Made by a program: the position numbers and the translations under genes. A stretch of 37,264 nt of DNA from a virus. Of this stretch, positions 1 to 7,682 are shown one piece after another. The notes under the pieces were generated by a model. It had not been told where the DNA came from and searched no databases. It worked only from the letters and a program-made list of their open reading frames with translations. Location of the stretch: the IMG/VR virus record IMGVR_UViG_3300033145_001574, positions 1 through 37,264 of that record, one strand, 5' to 3'. The first letter of the stretch is position 1; the number at the start of each line of letters is the position of its first letter.

Positions 1-567
1 AGTAGCGGTAATCCATATCACAAACCTGCTGGTTCATCTGCTGGAGGACAGTTTGCTAGTGCTCCTGGTGACGGATTGATAGCTGCGAGAGCTGCGAGAA
101 AAGCAGCTGGTTTAGACCCAAATTTTCGCGACCTCATTACACAAATAGAGAATTGCCCCGAGAATGTTCTCGATTCTATGTCAATTGTTCGAATAAAGGA
201 CGCGCTCGAGGAAGGACTTTATTCTGATGCTGAAGTTTTGTTAGAATTTGATGATGATCGATTGGTTGCAGCGTTGTCGTATAAAATTGAGAAAACACAA
301 TTAGGAAAACAGGAATATCGAGAAATGATTATCGGTTACGTAGGTTCTATTAGTAGAGGTGCAGGACTGAGATTAGTGAAACAAGTGTTTTCTATCGCTG
401 CAAATAAAAATGCATCAATAGAAACGGACTCTATTCACGGGAAATTGATGACAGGTTTACAGCAGAGATTCGGTTTTACTATTACTCATCGTGGCAGCAG
501 ATATCCTACAGTTTATATTAATAATACAATTGTTCGTAAGATGTGGTCGTTTTTCAAAGATAAATGA
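1..567 (+). CDS. Head-proximal tag protein with GNAT-like domain (5' partial)
   Basis: The frame is open from base 1, so the start codon lies left of the window; an internal ATG at 76 would cut off the conserved part. The visible N-terminus reads SSGNPYHKPAGSSAGGQF, the same tag that begins the next two larger genes, followed by an Ala-rich stretch (APGDG, AARKAAGL) shared with the third. The C-terminal half is paralogous to the protein at 665-1270. It resembles a GNAT acetyltransferase fold: an acidic beta segment (LLEFDDDRLVAAL), the acetyl-CoA-loop-like SISRGAGLRLVKQ, and a late QQRFGF segment. The acceptor is unknown. Its place between portal and MuF genes suggests a head-associated or injected protein. 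Fold assignment is moderate; function is inference. Confidence 0.75.
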   Translation, partial: SSGNPYHKPAGSSAGGQFASAPGDGLIAARAARKAAGLDPNFRDLITQIENCPENVLDSMSIVRIKDALEEGLYSDAEVLLEFDDDRLVAALSYKIEKTQLGKQEYREMIIGYVGSISRGAGLRLVKQVFSIAANKNASIETDSIHGKLMTGLQQRFGFTITHRGSRYPTVYINNTIVRKMWSFFKDK

Positions 568-582
568 GCAAAGGAGAATATG

Positions 583-678
583 ATGGCAGATAAAAAGGTA
601 AAGAAAAAAGAGTCTCATAGCGATTTTATAGAACTACTAATTTCATGGTTAGAGGAATTAGGTTATGAGCAGAGGTAA
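583..678 (+). CDS. Small 31-residue protein between tag genes
   Basis: A short frame starts at ATG 583, six bases after AAGGAG (571-576), and ends at TAA 676-678 inside the start of the next gene, a 14-base overlap that suggests translational coupling. The product has a Lys-rich N-terminus (ADKKVKKKES) and an amphipathic C-terminal helix (FIELLISWLEEL). No family is recognised. A comparable 33-residue frame follows the third tag gene. It could be a small partner protein or only a coupling leader for the next gene. Confidence 0.55.
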   Translation: MADKKVKKKESHSDFIELLISWLEELGYEQR

Positions 679-1270
679 TCCGTATCACGTCCCTGCTGGT
701 TCGCCTAAAGGTGGTCAATTTACGAGCGCAGCTATTGGTGCAGGAATTAGCGCTTCGTTAGCTGCAGGAGTACAACCAAATATAGCAGATATACGAACTA
801 AATTTCATGAGTATCAATTTGAACGTCCTGTAGCAAATGAAGAAGAGCAGCTCGCCGAACAGTTTATACTTAACATACTTTATAAAGCGGAAAAGTATCC
901 AGATATGTCTACTAGTTTATTTGAATTCGACGAAACAAATGATTTAGTAGGAGCATTAGAGTATACATCATATAATGATGAGTCTCATCAACTAGTATTA
1001 GATGTTAAAGCATTAGGAGCGGTATCTCGAGGCGCAGGACTAAAACTCACTAAACGGATAATAGATTTAGCGTATGAAAAAGGTGCGAGTATAACTGCAG
1101 ATTCGAGACATTTTATGCAAATGAGAGGTTTCGCGAAAAAATTTGGTTTTATGGTTAGCGAATTAGATTATTCAGGAGATACATATTCAGGAGGTGAATA
1201 CGGATTAATCAAAATTCCTAGTGCGATTGTTGGTAGTATTTATCGATATTTGAGTAAGCGAGGAAAATAA
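665..1270 (+). CDS. Head-proximal tag protein with GNAT-like domain
   Basis: This 201-residue protein begins MSRGNPYHVPAGSPKGGQF, the tag shared with both neighbours. A short low-complexity linker (Ala/Gly) follows, then a GNAT-like body at about residues 75-185. LFEFDETNDLVGALEY and GAVSRGAGLKLTKR align with LLEFDDDRLVAAL and GSISRGAGLRLVKQ in the left-edge protein, and KKFGF matches QQRFGF, so the two are diverged paralogues. The SRGAG segment corresponds to the pyrophosphate-binding loop of GNAT enzymes. The start is supported by GAGG/AGG-type sequence 5-10 bases upstream. It ends overlapping the next start (TAATG). The substrate is unknown; a virion-associated acetyltransferase is an inference from position and tag. 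Confidence 0.75.
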   Translation: MSRGNPYHVPAGSPKGGQFTSAAIGAGISASLAAGVQPNIADIRTKFHEYQFERPVANEEEQLAEQFILNILYKAEKYPDMSTSLFEFDETNDLVGALEYTSYNDESHQLVLDVKALGAVSRGAGLKLTKRIIDLAYEKGASITADSRHFMQMRGFAKKFGFMVSELDYSGDTYSGGEYGLIKIPSAIVGSIYRYLSKRGK

Positions 1271-1812
1271 TGACGAGTACAGGTAATCCATATCATGAAC
1301 CAGCAGGATCTTCGAAAGGTGGTCAATTCGCTAAAGCGCCAGGAGATGGATCGATTGCAGGAAACGCAGCTCGAAAAGCTGCAGGACTTCCAGATATTCC
1401 TCAAGCGGTTATTGATCGAAGACTAAAAGATGTGGCTACAGATGGTTTATCTTGGAGATTACGAGAAAAGAAAAAAGGACAAATAGAGCGTCCTAAAAAT
1501 GTTGAAACGTCAATTGCTGATTTAGATCGTCAAGGTAATTGTTATTATTACGCCGCTGATTTCGTAATTCGTAATGAAGGTTGGGAATTAGTACACGCAG
1601 ATATTTTTCCTATGTACGGACCTTTTATGGATACTTCGTATGCTCATGCTTTTGCGATGAAAGATGATGTGGTGTATGAACCTACGTTCAATAAGTTTTT
1701 TACCAAATCAGCATATTTCAAATTAATGGTACCTATAAACATGCGTATATACGATCGTAAAAAAATGTATAAATGGATGCTAAAAACGGAGACGTATGGA
1801 AATTGGGAATAA
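1270..1812 (+). CDS. Head-proximal tag protein with cysteine peptidase-like domain
   Basis: This 180-residue protein begins MTSTGNPYHEPAGSSKGGQF. Residues 22-40 (AKAPGDGSIA..AARKAAGL) match the left-edge protein, but the body is different. The C-terminal region has the layout of a papain/transglutaminase-like fold: GNCYYYAADFV with candidate nucleophile Cys91, TSYAHAFAM with candidate His116, and VVYEPTFN with Glu127 as possible third residue. Such folds act as peptidases, amidases, deamidases or transglutaminases; the sequence does not say which. The start overlaps the previous stop as TAATG and has GAGG upstream. The swap of enzymatic body behind a constant tag is the notable feature. Family call moderate, activity unproven. 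Confidence 0.72.
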   Translation: MTSTGNPYHEPAGSSKGGQFAKAPGDGSIAGNAARKAAGLPDIPQAVIDRRLKDVATDGLSWRLREKKKGQIERPKNVETSIADLDRQGNCYYYAADFVIRNEGWELVHADIFPMYGPFMDTSYAHAFAMKDDVVYEPTFNKFFTKSAYFKLMVPINMRIYDRKKMYKWMLKTETYGNWE

Positions 1813-1897
1813 TGTTTTTGAAATAGCTAGTATTTGCGATATTGCGGTATCAGCAGAGATATTAGCGAAAATTAGAGAACAAGTTAAAAAGGACTAA
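1796..1897 (+). CDS. Small 33-residue protein overlapping third tag gene
   Basis: ATG 1796 lies four bases after GGAG (1788-1791), inside the end of the previous gene in another frame, and the frame runs to TAA 1895-1897. The product contains FEIASICDIAVSAEILAKI followed by a charged tail (REQVKKD), so it is mainly one amphipathic helix. No family is recognised. It resembles the 31-residue frame at 583-678 in size, overlap and helix plus charged segment, though there is no clear sequence identity. Coding status is uncertain. Confidence 0.45.
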   Translation: MEIGNNVFEIASICDIAVSAEILAKIREQVKKD

Positions 1898-2000
1898 AAC
1901 AATCAAAACGAGCGTTTTGAGGCTCGCACGAATCATTCTAAGAAACTCTTGAGCGATATATATATGGTAATATACCTACAAAATCAGCGGATTAGTCAAT
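1898..2000 (+). other. Noncoding gap before MuF-kinase gene
   Basis: About 100 bases without a gene. It holds a short hairpin (CGAGC 1909-1913 with GCTCG 1922-1926, eight-base loop) and an AT-rich stretch (GATATATATATGG, about 1955-1967). I see no convincing -35/-10 pair. There is only a weak ribosome-binding site (GCGGATTAG) ahead of the next ATG, in contrast to the strong AGGAG sites elsewhere, so the MuF gene may be translated at a low level. Confidence 0.4.
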
Positions 2001-3845
2001 ATGCTAACTTTTGATAATATAGACGTATTAGTTGCCCCTGTCCTCGATTTGTTCAATGAGTTCATATCGAGTGTGATGAATGATATTGTTCGTCGATTAG
2101 TTTCATTAGATTACGCTACACCTACGGCCGCGTGGCAAGTGCAACGTTTAGTAGAGAGTGGTTTAACATACGAAGAAATATTAGAAAAACTAGTGAAATT
2201 TGTACCTAAATCTAAAGATATGCTAAAAGTAATGTTCGAAAAAGCGGGGGTAAAAGCTATAGAGTTTGATGATTTAGTGTATAAAGCCGCAGGTCTCAAA
2301 CCGTTACCACTAAATTTATCTCCTGCTATGGTTGACGTTTTAGGAATAGGATTACAGAAAACTCAAGGTTTGTTTGTTAATTTAACCAATACTACTGCGT
2401 TAAGTGGTTCGAATGCTTTTGTGCAAGCAGCAGATTTAGCATACATGCAAATTTCGACGGGAGCTTTTGATTACGGAAGTGCTATCAAACAAGCAATTAC
2501 TCGTTTAGCGAAAGATGGATTAACTACTGTAACATATACTAAAAGACGTGATAAACTTGAAGTAGCTATGAGACGCACAGTGTTAACGGGAATAGGACAA
2601 ACTGCAGGTCAATTGCAAATGACCCGAGCACTAGAAATGGAAGCAAAACATATTCAAGTATCTGCGCATATTGGAGCTAGAGATCAGGGAGAAGGACCGC
2701 AAAATCACGAGAGTTGGCAAGGAAAAGTGTACTCTTTGTTCGGAGATGACCGATATCCTGATTTTATTGAAACTACAGGATATGGAACAGGAGAAGGTTT
2801 ATTAGGTTGGAATTGTCGTCATCATTTTTATCCGTTTTTTGTGGGTATTTCTGAAAACGTGTACGATGCTAAAAATCTTCGTGAAATGGCAGATGCGACT
2901 GTTGTGTACAACGGAGAAAAATTATCTATATACGAAGCTAGCCAAAAACAGCGAGCTATTGAGCGTTCTATACGAAAAGCAAAACGAGAAGCTAAATTTT
3001 TAGAGATTGCTAAACTTGATAATACGAAACAAATAACAGAAATACGCGAATTGCAAGCTAGAATGCGAGATTTTATAAAGCAAACAGATCTTAACAGACA
3101 ATACGGTAGAGAACAGATACCTGGATCGAGAGTTAAAAAAGTAGTAGTTACACCTGAAGTTAGATTCGACATGAGAACTGCTAAATACACCGTATCTTCT
3201 ACGTCACGCGGTAGCGGATATTTCGAATCTAAATGGGTTGTATTTGATGATGGCACAGAAGCTATAATGAAACCTGATCCTGTTCAGTATTTTGCTCGAG
3301 AAATTGATAATACTACTTGTTCAGAACGAGAAGCTTTAGCATATGATATGGACCAAATTCTGGGTACTAATTTAGTACCTGAAACGGTTTATCGAAAAGA
3401 TGTAAATGCATCATTTCAAAAATATATTTCTAATGCGCCTACAGGAATTTATGCTACGCATAAAGTAAAAAATCCAGAAGATTGGGGATTAATGGCTTTG
3501 TTAGATATGGTGTTAGGAAACGAAGATCGTCATTATGGAAATTTATTGGTTAAAAACGGTAAACTTTATGCTATTGATCATGGATTAATTTTACCAGATG
3601 TTGACGACATTCAAATACCTTTTGATGAAGTATTTAGCAAAGTTTCGCGCTCTTTGTTGCCTCCACTTCGCGTGACATTAGCGCAGTTACCTTTAGATAT
3701 AGCATTCAAACGACGTTTACAGAATTTACTTCCTTCAACACAACTTCAAAAATTTGGAGAAGGCGTTATCACGTACGAAGAATGGCAATCTCTAAAATCG
3801 CGAATACAAAGAATCATCGATAATTGGGATGAGTTTTTCTACTAG
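2001..3845 (+). CDS. MuF-type minor capsid protein fused to PI3/4-kinase-like domain
   Basis: A 614-residue protein. Residues 1-300 match phage minor capsid protein 2/MuF proteins: the helical start and the signature HESWQGKVYSLF (236-247) followed by TGYGTGEGLLGWNCRHHFYPF (259-279). A charged helical linker (310-375) follows. Residues about 395-614 look like a kinase of the PI3/4K-HipA superfamily: EAIMKPD with candidate ATP-binding Lys424, SEREALAYDM as the helix-C analogue, LGNEDRHYGN with catalytic Asp509 and Asn514, and YAIDHG with metal-binding Asp526. All key residues are present, so it may be active. MuF proteins sit at the portal and can carry C-terminal effector domains; this one would be delivered by the virion. 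Substrate unknown. Confidence 0.88.
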   Translation: MLTFDNIDVLVAPVLDLFNEFISSVMNDIVRRLVSLDYATPTAAWQVQRLVESGLTYEEILEKLVKFVPKSKDMLKVMFEKAGVKAIEFDDLVYKAAGLKPLPLNLSPAMVDVLGIGLQKTQGLFVNLTNTTALSGSNAFVQAADLAYMQISTGAFDYGSAIKQAITRLAKDGLTTVTYTKRRDKLEVAMRRTVLTGIGQTAGQLQMTRALEMEAKHIQVSAHIGARDQGEGPQNHESWQGKVYSLFGDDRYPDFIETTGYGTGEGLLGWNCRHHFYPFFVGISENVYDAKNLREMADATVVYNGEKLSIYEASQKQRAIERSIRKAKREAKFLEIAKLDNTKQITEIRELQARMRDFIKQTDLNRQYGREQIPGSRVKKVVVTPEVRFDMRTAKYTVSSTSRGSGYFESKWVVFDDGTEAIMKPDPVQYFAREIDNTTCSEREALAYDMDQILGTNLVPETVYRKDVNASFQKYISNAPTGIYATHKVKNPEDWGLMALLDMVLGNEDRHYGNLLVKNGKLYAIDHGLILPDVDDIQIPFDEVFSKVSRSLLPPLRVTLAQLPLDIAFKRRLQNLLPSTQLQKFGEGVITYEEWQSLKSRIQRIIDNWDEFFY

Positions 3846-3852
3846 GAGATGC

Positions 3853-4083
3853 ATGAAAGATTTGATTATTTGTAAGCGAAATAAAAATAAAGCTCGAGAA
3901 ATAGGACGACTAACTCCTACAATGGAATGGATAGGAGATAACCGATGTCGTGAGTTTGTTCTAGAATTAGCTGCTAAACGAGAGCTGAACTTGGCACTGT
4001 CTAGTGATCGTGAGCTGTTTCTAAGGCATCTCTCAGGATCGTATATATGGGCAATTCTAGGAAACCGAAACGTCAATATATGA
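3853..4083 (+). CDS. Small basic head-region protein, unknown function
   Basis: ATG 3853 is chosen because AGGAG (3844-3848) stands four bases upstream; an in-frame ATG at 3829 lies inside the MuF gene and lacks this site. The 76-residue product is basic and probably helical (CKRNKNKAREIGRL, CREFVLELAAKREL). No family is recognised. It sits between the MuF-kinase fusion and the scaffold, where phages often encode small head or nucleic-acid-binding proteins. It could also be a partner of the kinase domain; nothing in the sequence decides this. Confidence 0.65.
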   Translation: MKDLIICKRNKNKAREIGRLTPTMEWIGDNRCREFVLELAAKRELNLALSSDRELFLRHLSGSYIWAILGNRNVNI

Positions 4084-4136
4084 TATAATATTATTATATA
4101 AACTCGCTAACCACAAGCGTAAAAAGGTGGATGCCG

Positions 4137-4152
4137 GACGGTGCTAACCGTC
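4137..4152 (+). promoter_or_regulatory. Stem-loop upstream of scaffold gene
   Basis: GACGGT (4137-4142) pairs perfectly with ACCGTC (4147-4152) around a GCTA loop and is followed by seven A residues. There is no T-run on the plus strand, so it is not an intrinsic terminator. It lies about 35 bases upstream of the scaffold start in a 104-base gap, where it could protect or process mRNA for the highly expressed scaffold and capsid genes. A TATAAT-like hexamer at 4084-4089 lacks a good -35 partner. Confidence 0.4.
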
Positions 4153-4187
4153 TAAAAAAAGCTAGGTAGAATTAAGGAGATTTGGAC

Positions 4188-4748
4188 ATGAATAAGAAAG
4201 ATTTAACGAAATTAGGACTTGAAGACGAGGACGTAATCCAAAAGATTATTGTTCTGCACGGTAAAGATATCGAAAAACGCAAACAAGATGCTGAAGCAGC
4301 TACTGCCGAAATCGCTTCATTAACTGAAATGCTTGAAACTGCAACTGCGACTATTGATGAGTTTAAGAAATTAGACATTGATGCAGTTACTAAAAAAGCA
4401 GATGAATGGAAAGTGAAAGCTGAAACTGCTCGGGAAGAGGCTGATACGCGTGTATCCAGTATCAAATTTGATTACGCTCTTGAAAAAGCTCTGATCGCTG
4501 CTAAAGTCAAAAATCCTAAAACTGTGATGACGTTACTCAATACAGAAGCTCTTGAGTTAGATAAGATAGGAGAAATTCCTGGATTAAAAGAGCAGCTTGT
4601 AAAAATTCAAGAAGATAACGATTTCTTGTTTGATAACGATGATCCAGATCCTCCGAAGATAATTGATACAACTAATATTGATGATGAAGTTAGCAATGTA
4701 ATAATCGATGCAGCTCGAGAAGCTGCCGGTGTATTACAAAAGGAGTAA
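4188..4748 (+). CDS. Capsid scaffolding protein (phage GP20 type)
   Basis: A 186-residue acidic protein with a long coiled coil (about residues 20-95: repeated Ala/Glu/Lys heptads such as EKRKQDAEAATAEIASLTEM), then VKNPKTVMTLLN, a conserved-looking segment of GP20/minor structural proteins, and an acidic tail (NDDPDPP). Such proteins form the inner scaffold around which the HK97-fold capsid assembles. ATG 4188 is preferred: AAGGAGA (4174-4180) is eight bases upstream, while the in-frame TTG 4182 is only two bases from it. It lies directly before the capsid gene, as expected. No protease gene is visible, so the scaffold may leave without cleavage. Confidence 0.87.
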   Translation: MNKKDLTKLGLEDEDVIQKIIVLHGKDIEKRKQDAEAATAEIASLTEMLETATATIDEFKKLDIDAVTKKADEWKVKAETAREEADTRVSSIKFDYALEKALIAAKVKNPKTVMTLLNTEALELDKIGEIPGLKEQLVKIQEDNDFLFDNDDPDPPKIIDTTNIDDEVSNVIIDAAREAAGVLQKE

Positions 4749-4754
4749 TGGATT

Positions 4755-5642
4755 ATGACACAGTCAATAGCTCTCGCAACTAAATTTCAACCGATTTTGG
4801 ATGAAATTTATAAATTAGCGAGTTTAACTGGACGTATGGACGCAAAGACCAAACCTATCGATTTTGCAGGTGCGGGAGTCGTCAAAATATTCAAAACCGA
4901 AGTTATCGGTATGGGTACTTATTCGCGTACTGGTGGTTATCCGAAAGGACAGATCACTGGCACATGGGAAACTCTAACTTTGGAGAAAGAGCGAGGTCGT
5001 GAGTTTTCAATTGATCGTATGGACGATGAGGAAAGTCTTGGGATGGCTTTTGGTACTCTCGTAGGTGAGTTCATGCGTACTAAAGTAATTCCTGAAGTTG
5101 ATGCTTATCGATTTGCGAAATATGCGAGTTGGTCTGGAATTTCGACTACAACCGCCGCAACACTCACAGCCACTACGATTTTAGCAGCAATTGATGCTGC
5201 AGGTCTGCAGTTAGATGAAGATGAAGTTCCTTCAGAAGGTCGTTTGTTATATCTATCCTCAACTATGAATCGGTTTCTTCGATCAGCCGTCACCCGTATG
5301 TTAGCAAATCAAAATACTGTAGATCGTCGACTAACCACTCTCGATGACATGACGGTTATTCCAGTTCCTCAAGCGCGATTTTATACTGCGATTGATTTGG
5401 ATGCTGGCGCAACGGTTGATGCTGGTGGATATTCGAAAGCTGGTGCAGGCGTGGATATCAACTTTATGCTGATTCACCCTTCTGCTGTATTGCAAGCAAA
5501 GAAACACGCAAAACTCAAAATCTTCCAACCTGATGAAAACCAACTTCTAGACGCGACTAAAGTTCAGTATCGTCTTTACCACGATGCGTTTGTGTATGAT
5601 CAAAAGGTCGATGGCGTGTATTTGCATAAGAAAGCGACCTAA
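4755..5642 (+). CDS. Major capsid protein (HK97-fold family)
   Basis: A 295-residue protein directly after the scaffold gene, with AAGGAG (4739-4744) ten bases before ATG 4755. The sequence has the look of major capsid proteins of Gram-positive siphophages: an N-terminal helix (ATKFQPILDEIYKLASLT), the beta-rich GAGVVKIFKTEVIGMGTY, the E-loop-like GREFSIDRMDDEESLG, the spine-helix segment LVGEFMRTKVIPEVDAYRF, and the C-terminal sheet FMLIHPSAVLQAKKHAKLKIF. It would form the capsid shell. There is no obvious N-terminal delta domain, which fits a separate scaffold. Position, size and pattern make the call firm. Confidence 0.92.
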   Translation: MTQSIALATKFQPILDEIYKLASLTGRMDAKTKPIDFAGAGVVKIFKTEVIGMGTYSRTGGYPKGQITGTWETLTLEKERGREFSIDRMDDEESLGMAFGTLVGEFMRTKVIPEVDAYRFAKYASWSGISTTTAATLTATTILAAIDAAGLQLDEDEVPSEGRLLYLSSTMNRFLRSAVTRMLANQNTVDRRLTTLDDMTVIPVPQARFYTAIDLDAGATVDAGGYSKAGAGVDINFMLIHPSAVLQAKKHAKLKIFQPDENQLLDATKVQYRLYHDAFVYDQKVDGVYLHKKAT

Positions 5643-5677
5643 TCGTGACTGAACTATACTCGTAAAGGAGGTATGGA

Positions 5678-6121
5678 ATGCCAATAAAAACTGTTGAAGG
5701 CATTGGTTGGCTCAAAACTATTAACAATAACTTCGAAAATTTGGCAGAAGCTGAAGGACTAATCGCAACGATTAGTGTTGGTTTAGAAGCTACTGACATT
5801 ATCAATGTTGAAGTACAACTCGTTTATCGCGGAAGTGGTGCAGATATTGATCATGTCGAAGCGTGTCACGTGTATTTGTCAGATGATTCGGCCGGAGGTG
5901 ACTTAATCTCAACCGCTCCTAGTGGTGGTTGGGCAATAGGCACTAAAGGTGTGTTGATTTCTCAAATCACGAATAAGATGGCTTTGGTGATGTGTGCTGC
6001 TGACGGTATCTTCGATATTGATATTGAAGAGTCGGGAACTAAAACGCTTTATATGGTTGTAATTGCACCTGATGGAAATGTGTACGTTTCATCCGCAATC
6101 ATATTCGCAATTGTGAGCTAA
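5678..6121 (+). CDS. Putative capsid decoration or head-fibre protein
   Basis: A 147-residue, largely beta-strand protein (VEVQLVYRGSG, CHVYLSDDSAGGDL, KTLYMVVIAPDGNVYVSSA), preceded by AAAGGAGG about nine bases before ATG 5678. The composition suggests an Ig-like or beta-sandwich fold. Its place immediately after the major capsid gene is typical for decoration proteins, which bind the capsid surface. The four genes downstream are sugar-modification enzymes, so this protein, or the capsid, is a plausible glycosylation target; that is inference. No family is firmly recognised. Confidence 0.6.
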   Translation: MPIKTVEGIGWLKTINNNFENLAEAEGLIATISVGLEATDIINVEVQLVYRGSGADIDHVEACHVYLSDDSAGGDLISTAPSGGWAIGTKGVLISQITNKMALVMCAADGIFDIDIEESGTKTLYMVVIAPDGNVYVSSAIIFAIVS

Positions 6122-6123
6122 CA

Positions 6124-7062
6124 ATGAACCCACGTTGTTTCTATATTCATGAACATTTGCATAAAGGAAAAACGTATCGAGAAGCCCTAGAGCAACGTGG
6201 GTATAAGCGTGTTAAGTATGTAAGAGACTCTGGTTTTGTTCTTCTAGATCATGACGTTAATGCGCAAGGAGCAGGACGAAGAGCTCAAGTAGTGCAAGCA
6301 TATGCTAGAAAAATCCCTTTGTTTATCTACCCTCATTCGTCGAGACCAAATGTTATGTACGACATTTGGCGTCCTTGGAAACATACAAAAGCTAGTTTTG
6401 TAATTGCAGAAGGTCATGCAGAAGTACTAAGACGAATCGATTATCCTTGTCCAATTGAGATAGTTGGTTGGACTTATACAGATATAAAACCATTTGTACC
6501 GAGTAAACCAATTGGTAAAATCAAAGTACTATTCGCACCTCTTCATCCTCTTGGAGATGGTTTTTTGCACGAAATAGACCGAGAAATTAATTTCAAAACG
6601 TATAAAATGTTATTAGGTATGGAAGATATTGACTTAACAGTTAGATACATAAATACCTTAGAACGCAACAAAATCTGGGATAGTCCAAATGCAACAATGA
6701 TTCGGGGAAAACCAGATGGAACTTTTGCGGAAATTGAGGAAGCTGATATCATTATAAGCGCATATACTCACGCGTATATGGCTGTAGCATTAGGAAAACC
6801 ATTGATTATGATGGGAGAACGAACGCTTCCGCATGCTGGTAATTCTATATGGACAGCTTGGAGTGAGCAATGGGAGAAGTACAAAACGTATATGGAATAT
6901 CCGTTCAACATTGAGGATGTAGTCGGTGAACCTAAGAAAGCATTAAAAATGATATACGAAGCGATGCGAAAAAACGCTAATGTTGAACAGTGGAAAAAGA
7001 TATTTATTGGTGAGGCATTCGATCCTAACTATTTTGTTACTACATTGGAGACATATTTATGA
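6124..7062 (+). CDS. GT-B-like glycosyltransferase
   Basis: A 312-residue protein with two Rossmann-like halves. The N-terminal half has a beta-alpha pattern ending in a Gly-rich patch (VNAQGAGRRAQV). The C-terminal half has KVLFAPLHPLG, then ADIIISAYTHAYMAVALGKPLIMMGE, the arrangement seen in GT-B enzymes and CDP-glycerol glycerophosphotransferases, where a Ser/His segment binds the nucleotide-sugar phosphates. It starts three bases after the previous stop and its stop overlaps the next start (ATGA), so the four-gene cassette is translationally coupled. Likely role: transfer of a sugar or glycerol phosphate to a virion protein or surface polymer. Fold moderate; acceptor and donor unknown. 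Confidence 0.7.
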   Translation: MNPRCFYIHEHLHKGKTYREALEQRGYKRVKYVRDSGFVLLDHDVNAQGAGRRAQVVQAYARKIPLFIYPHSSRPNVMYDIWRPWKHTKASFVIAEGHAEVLRRIDYPCPIEIVGWTYTDIKPFVPSKPIGKIKVLFAPLHPLGDGFLHEIDREINFKTYKMLLGMEDIDLTVRYINTLERNKIWDSPNATMIRGKPDGTFAEIEEADIIISAYTHAYMAVALGKPLIMMGERTLPHAGNSIWTAWSEQWEKYKTYMEYPFNIEDVVGEPKKALKMIYEAMRKNANVEQWKKIFIGEAFDPNYFVTTLETYL

Positions 7063-7682
7063 TAAGTGTGATTATTACTTCCTTTACGGATTTCGGTGAT
7101 TATACTACACCACTCATAGCTTCTATGCGTTTGATGGAAGAAAAACCTTTTGAGCTAATTGTTATTGACAATGGTTCAAAAGATCCTTATCCTCGAGGAG
7201 ATTATACGCTTGCGCGATTTGATAACCCAATCTCATGGTCTCGTATGCTAAATTATGGTGCTTCTTTAGCTGCAGAGGATTGGTTGTGTTTTCTAAATGA
7301 CGATGTTAGGTGCTTCGGTCGATTTGTAGATATTATTGAAGATATGAACAAACACGGTCTTTATGGTTCTAAGTTGAAAACAAAACCACCAACATGGCAA
7401 AATATGGGTATAGAAATTAAGTATATCCCTGCGTGGATGTTAGTAATACAAAAATCGCTTTACAATAAAATCGGCGGAATGGACGAATGGTATCCAAAAG
7501 CTGGAGTAGACGATATAGATTTTTGTTGGCGAGCGGACCAACTTGGCATACCTCTTGTAGAAGTAAAGTTCCCGTTTGCTCATCTCGCTTTCGAGAAACG
7601 CCGACGAACTAAATGGTTCGGATTCGACAAACAAATGAAAAAGTCTATTGATTATTTTAGAAATAAGGTCAATACAAAATGA
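7059..7682 (+). CDS. Family 2 glycosyltransferase
   Basis: A 207-residue GT-A enzyme. It starts ISVIITSFTDFGDY, the family 2 nucleotide-binding strand, followed by FELIVIDNGSKD, and has a DXD-type metal site FLNDDVR (NDD at 80-82) and a late GVDDIDFCWRADQLG segment that matches the catalytic base region of GT2 enzymes. It overlaps both neighbours by ATGA. No membrane segment is visible, so it acts in the cytoplasm. It probably transfers a sugar from a nucleotide donor; acceptor not determinable from sequence. Confidence 0.85.
   Translation: MISVIITSFTDFGDYTTPLIASMRLMEEKPFELIVIDNGSKDPYPRGDYTLARFDNPISWSRMLNYGASLAAEDWLCFLNDDVRCFGRFVDIIEDMNKHGLYGSKLKTKPPTWQNMGIEIKYIPAWMLVIQKSLYNKIGGMDEWYPKAGVDDIDFCWRADQLGIPLVEVKFPFAHLAFEKRRRTKWFGFDKQMKKSIDYFRNKVNTK

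Noticed and set aside
2828-3256. Minus-strand 142-codon frame in the MuF gene
   Set aside because: It is an antisense shadow of a well-conserved coding region with no ribosome site. Other minus-strand frames in the late block and plus-strand frames in the early block were rejected likewise.
4137-4159. Hairpin followed by seven A residues as a terminator
   Set aside because: The tract is A, not T, on the coding strand, and scaffold and capsid genes follow immediately.
4182-4748. TTG start for the scaffold gene
   Set aside because: TTG 4182 is only two bases from AAGGAGA; ATG 4188 has normal spacing.
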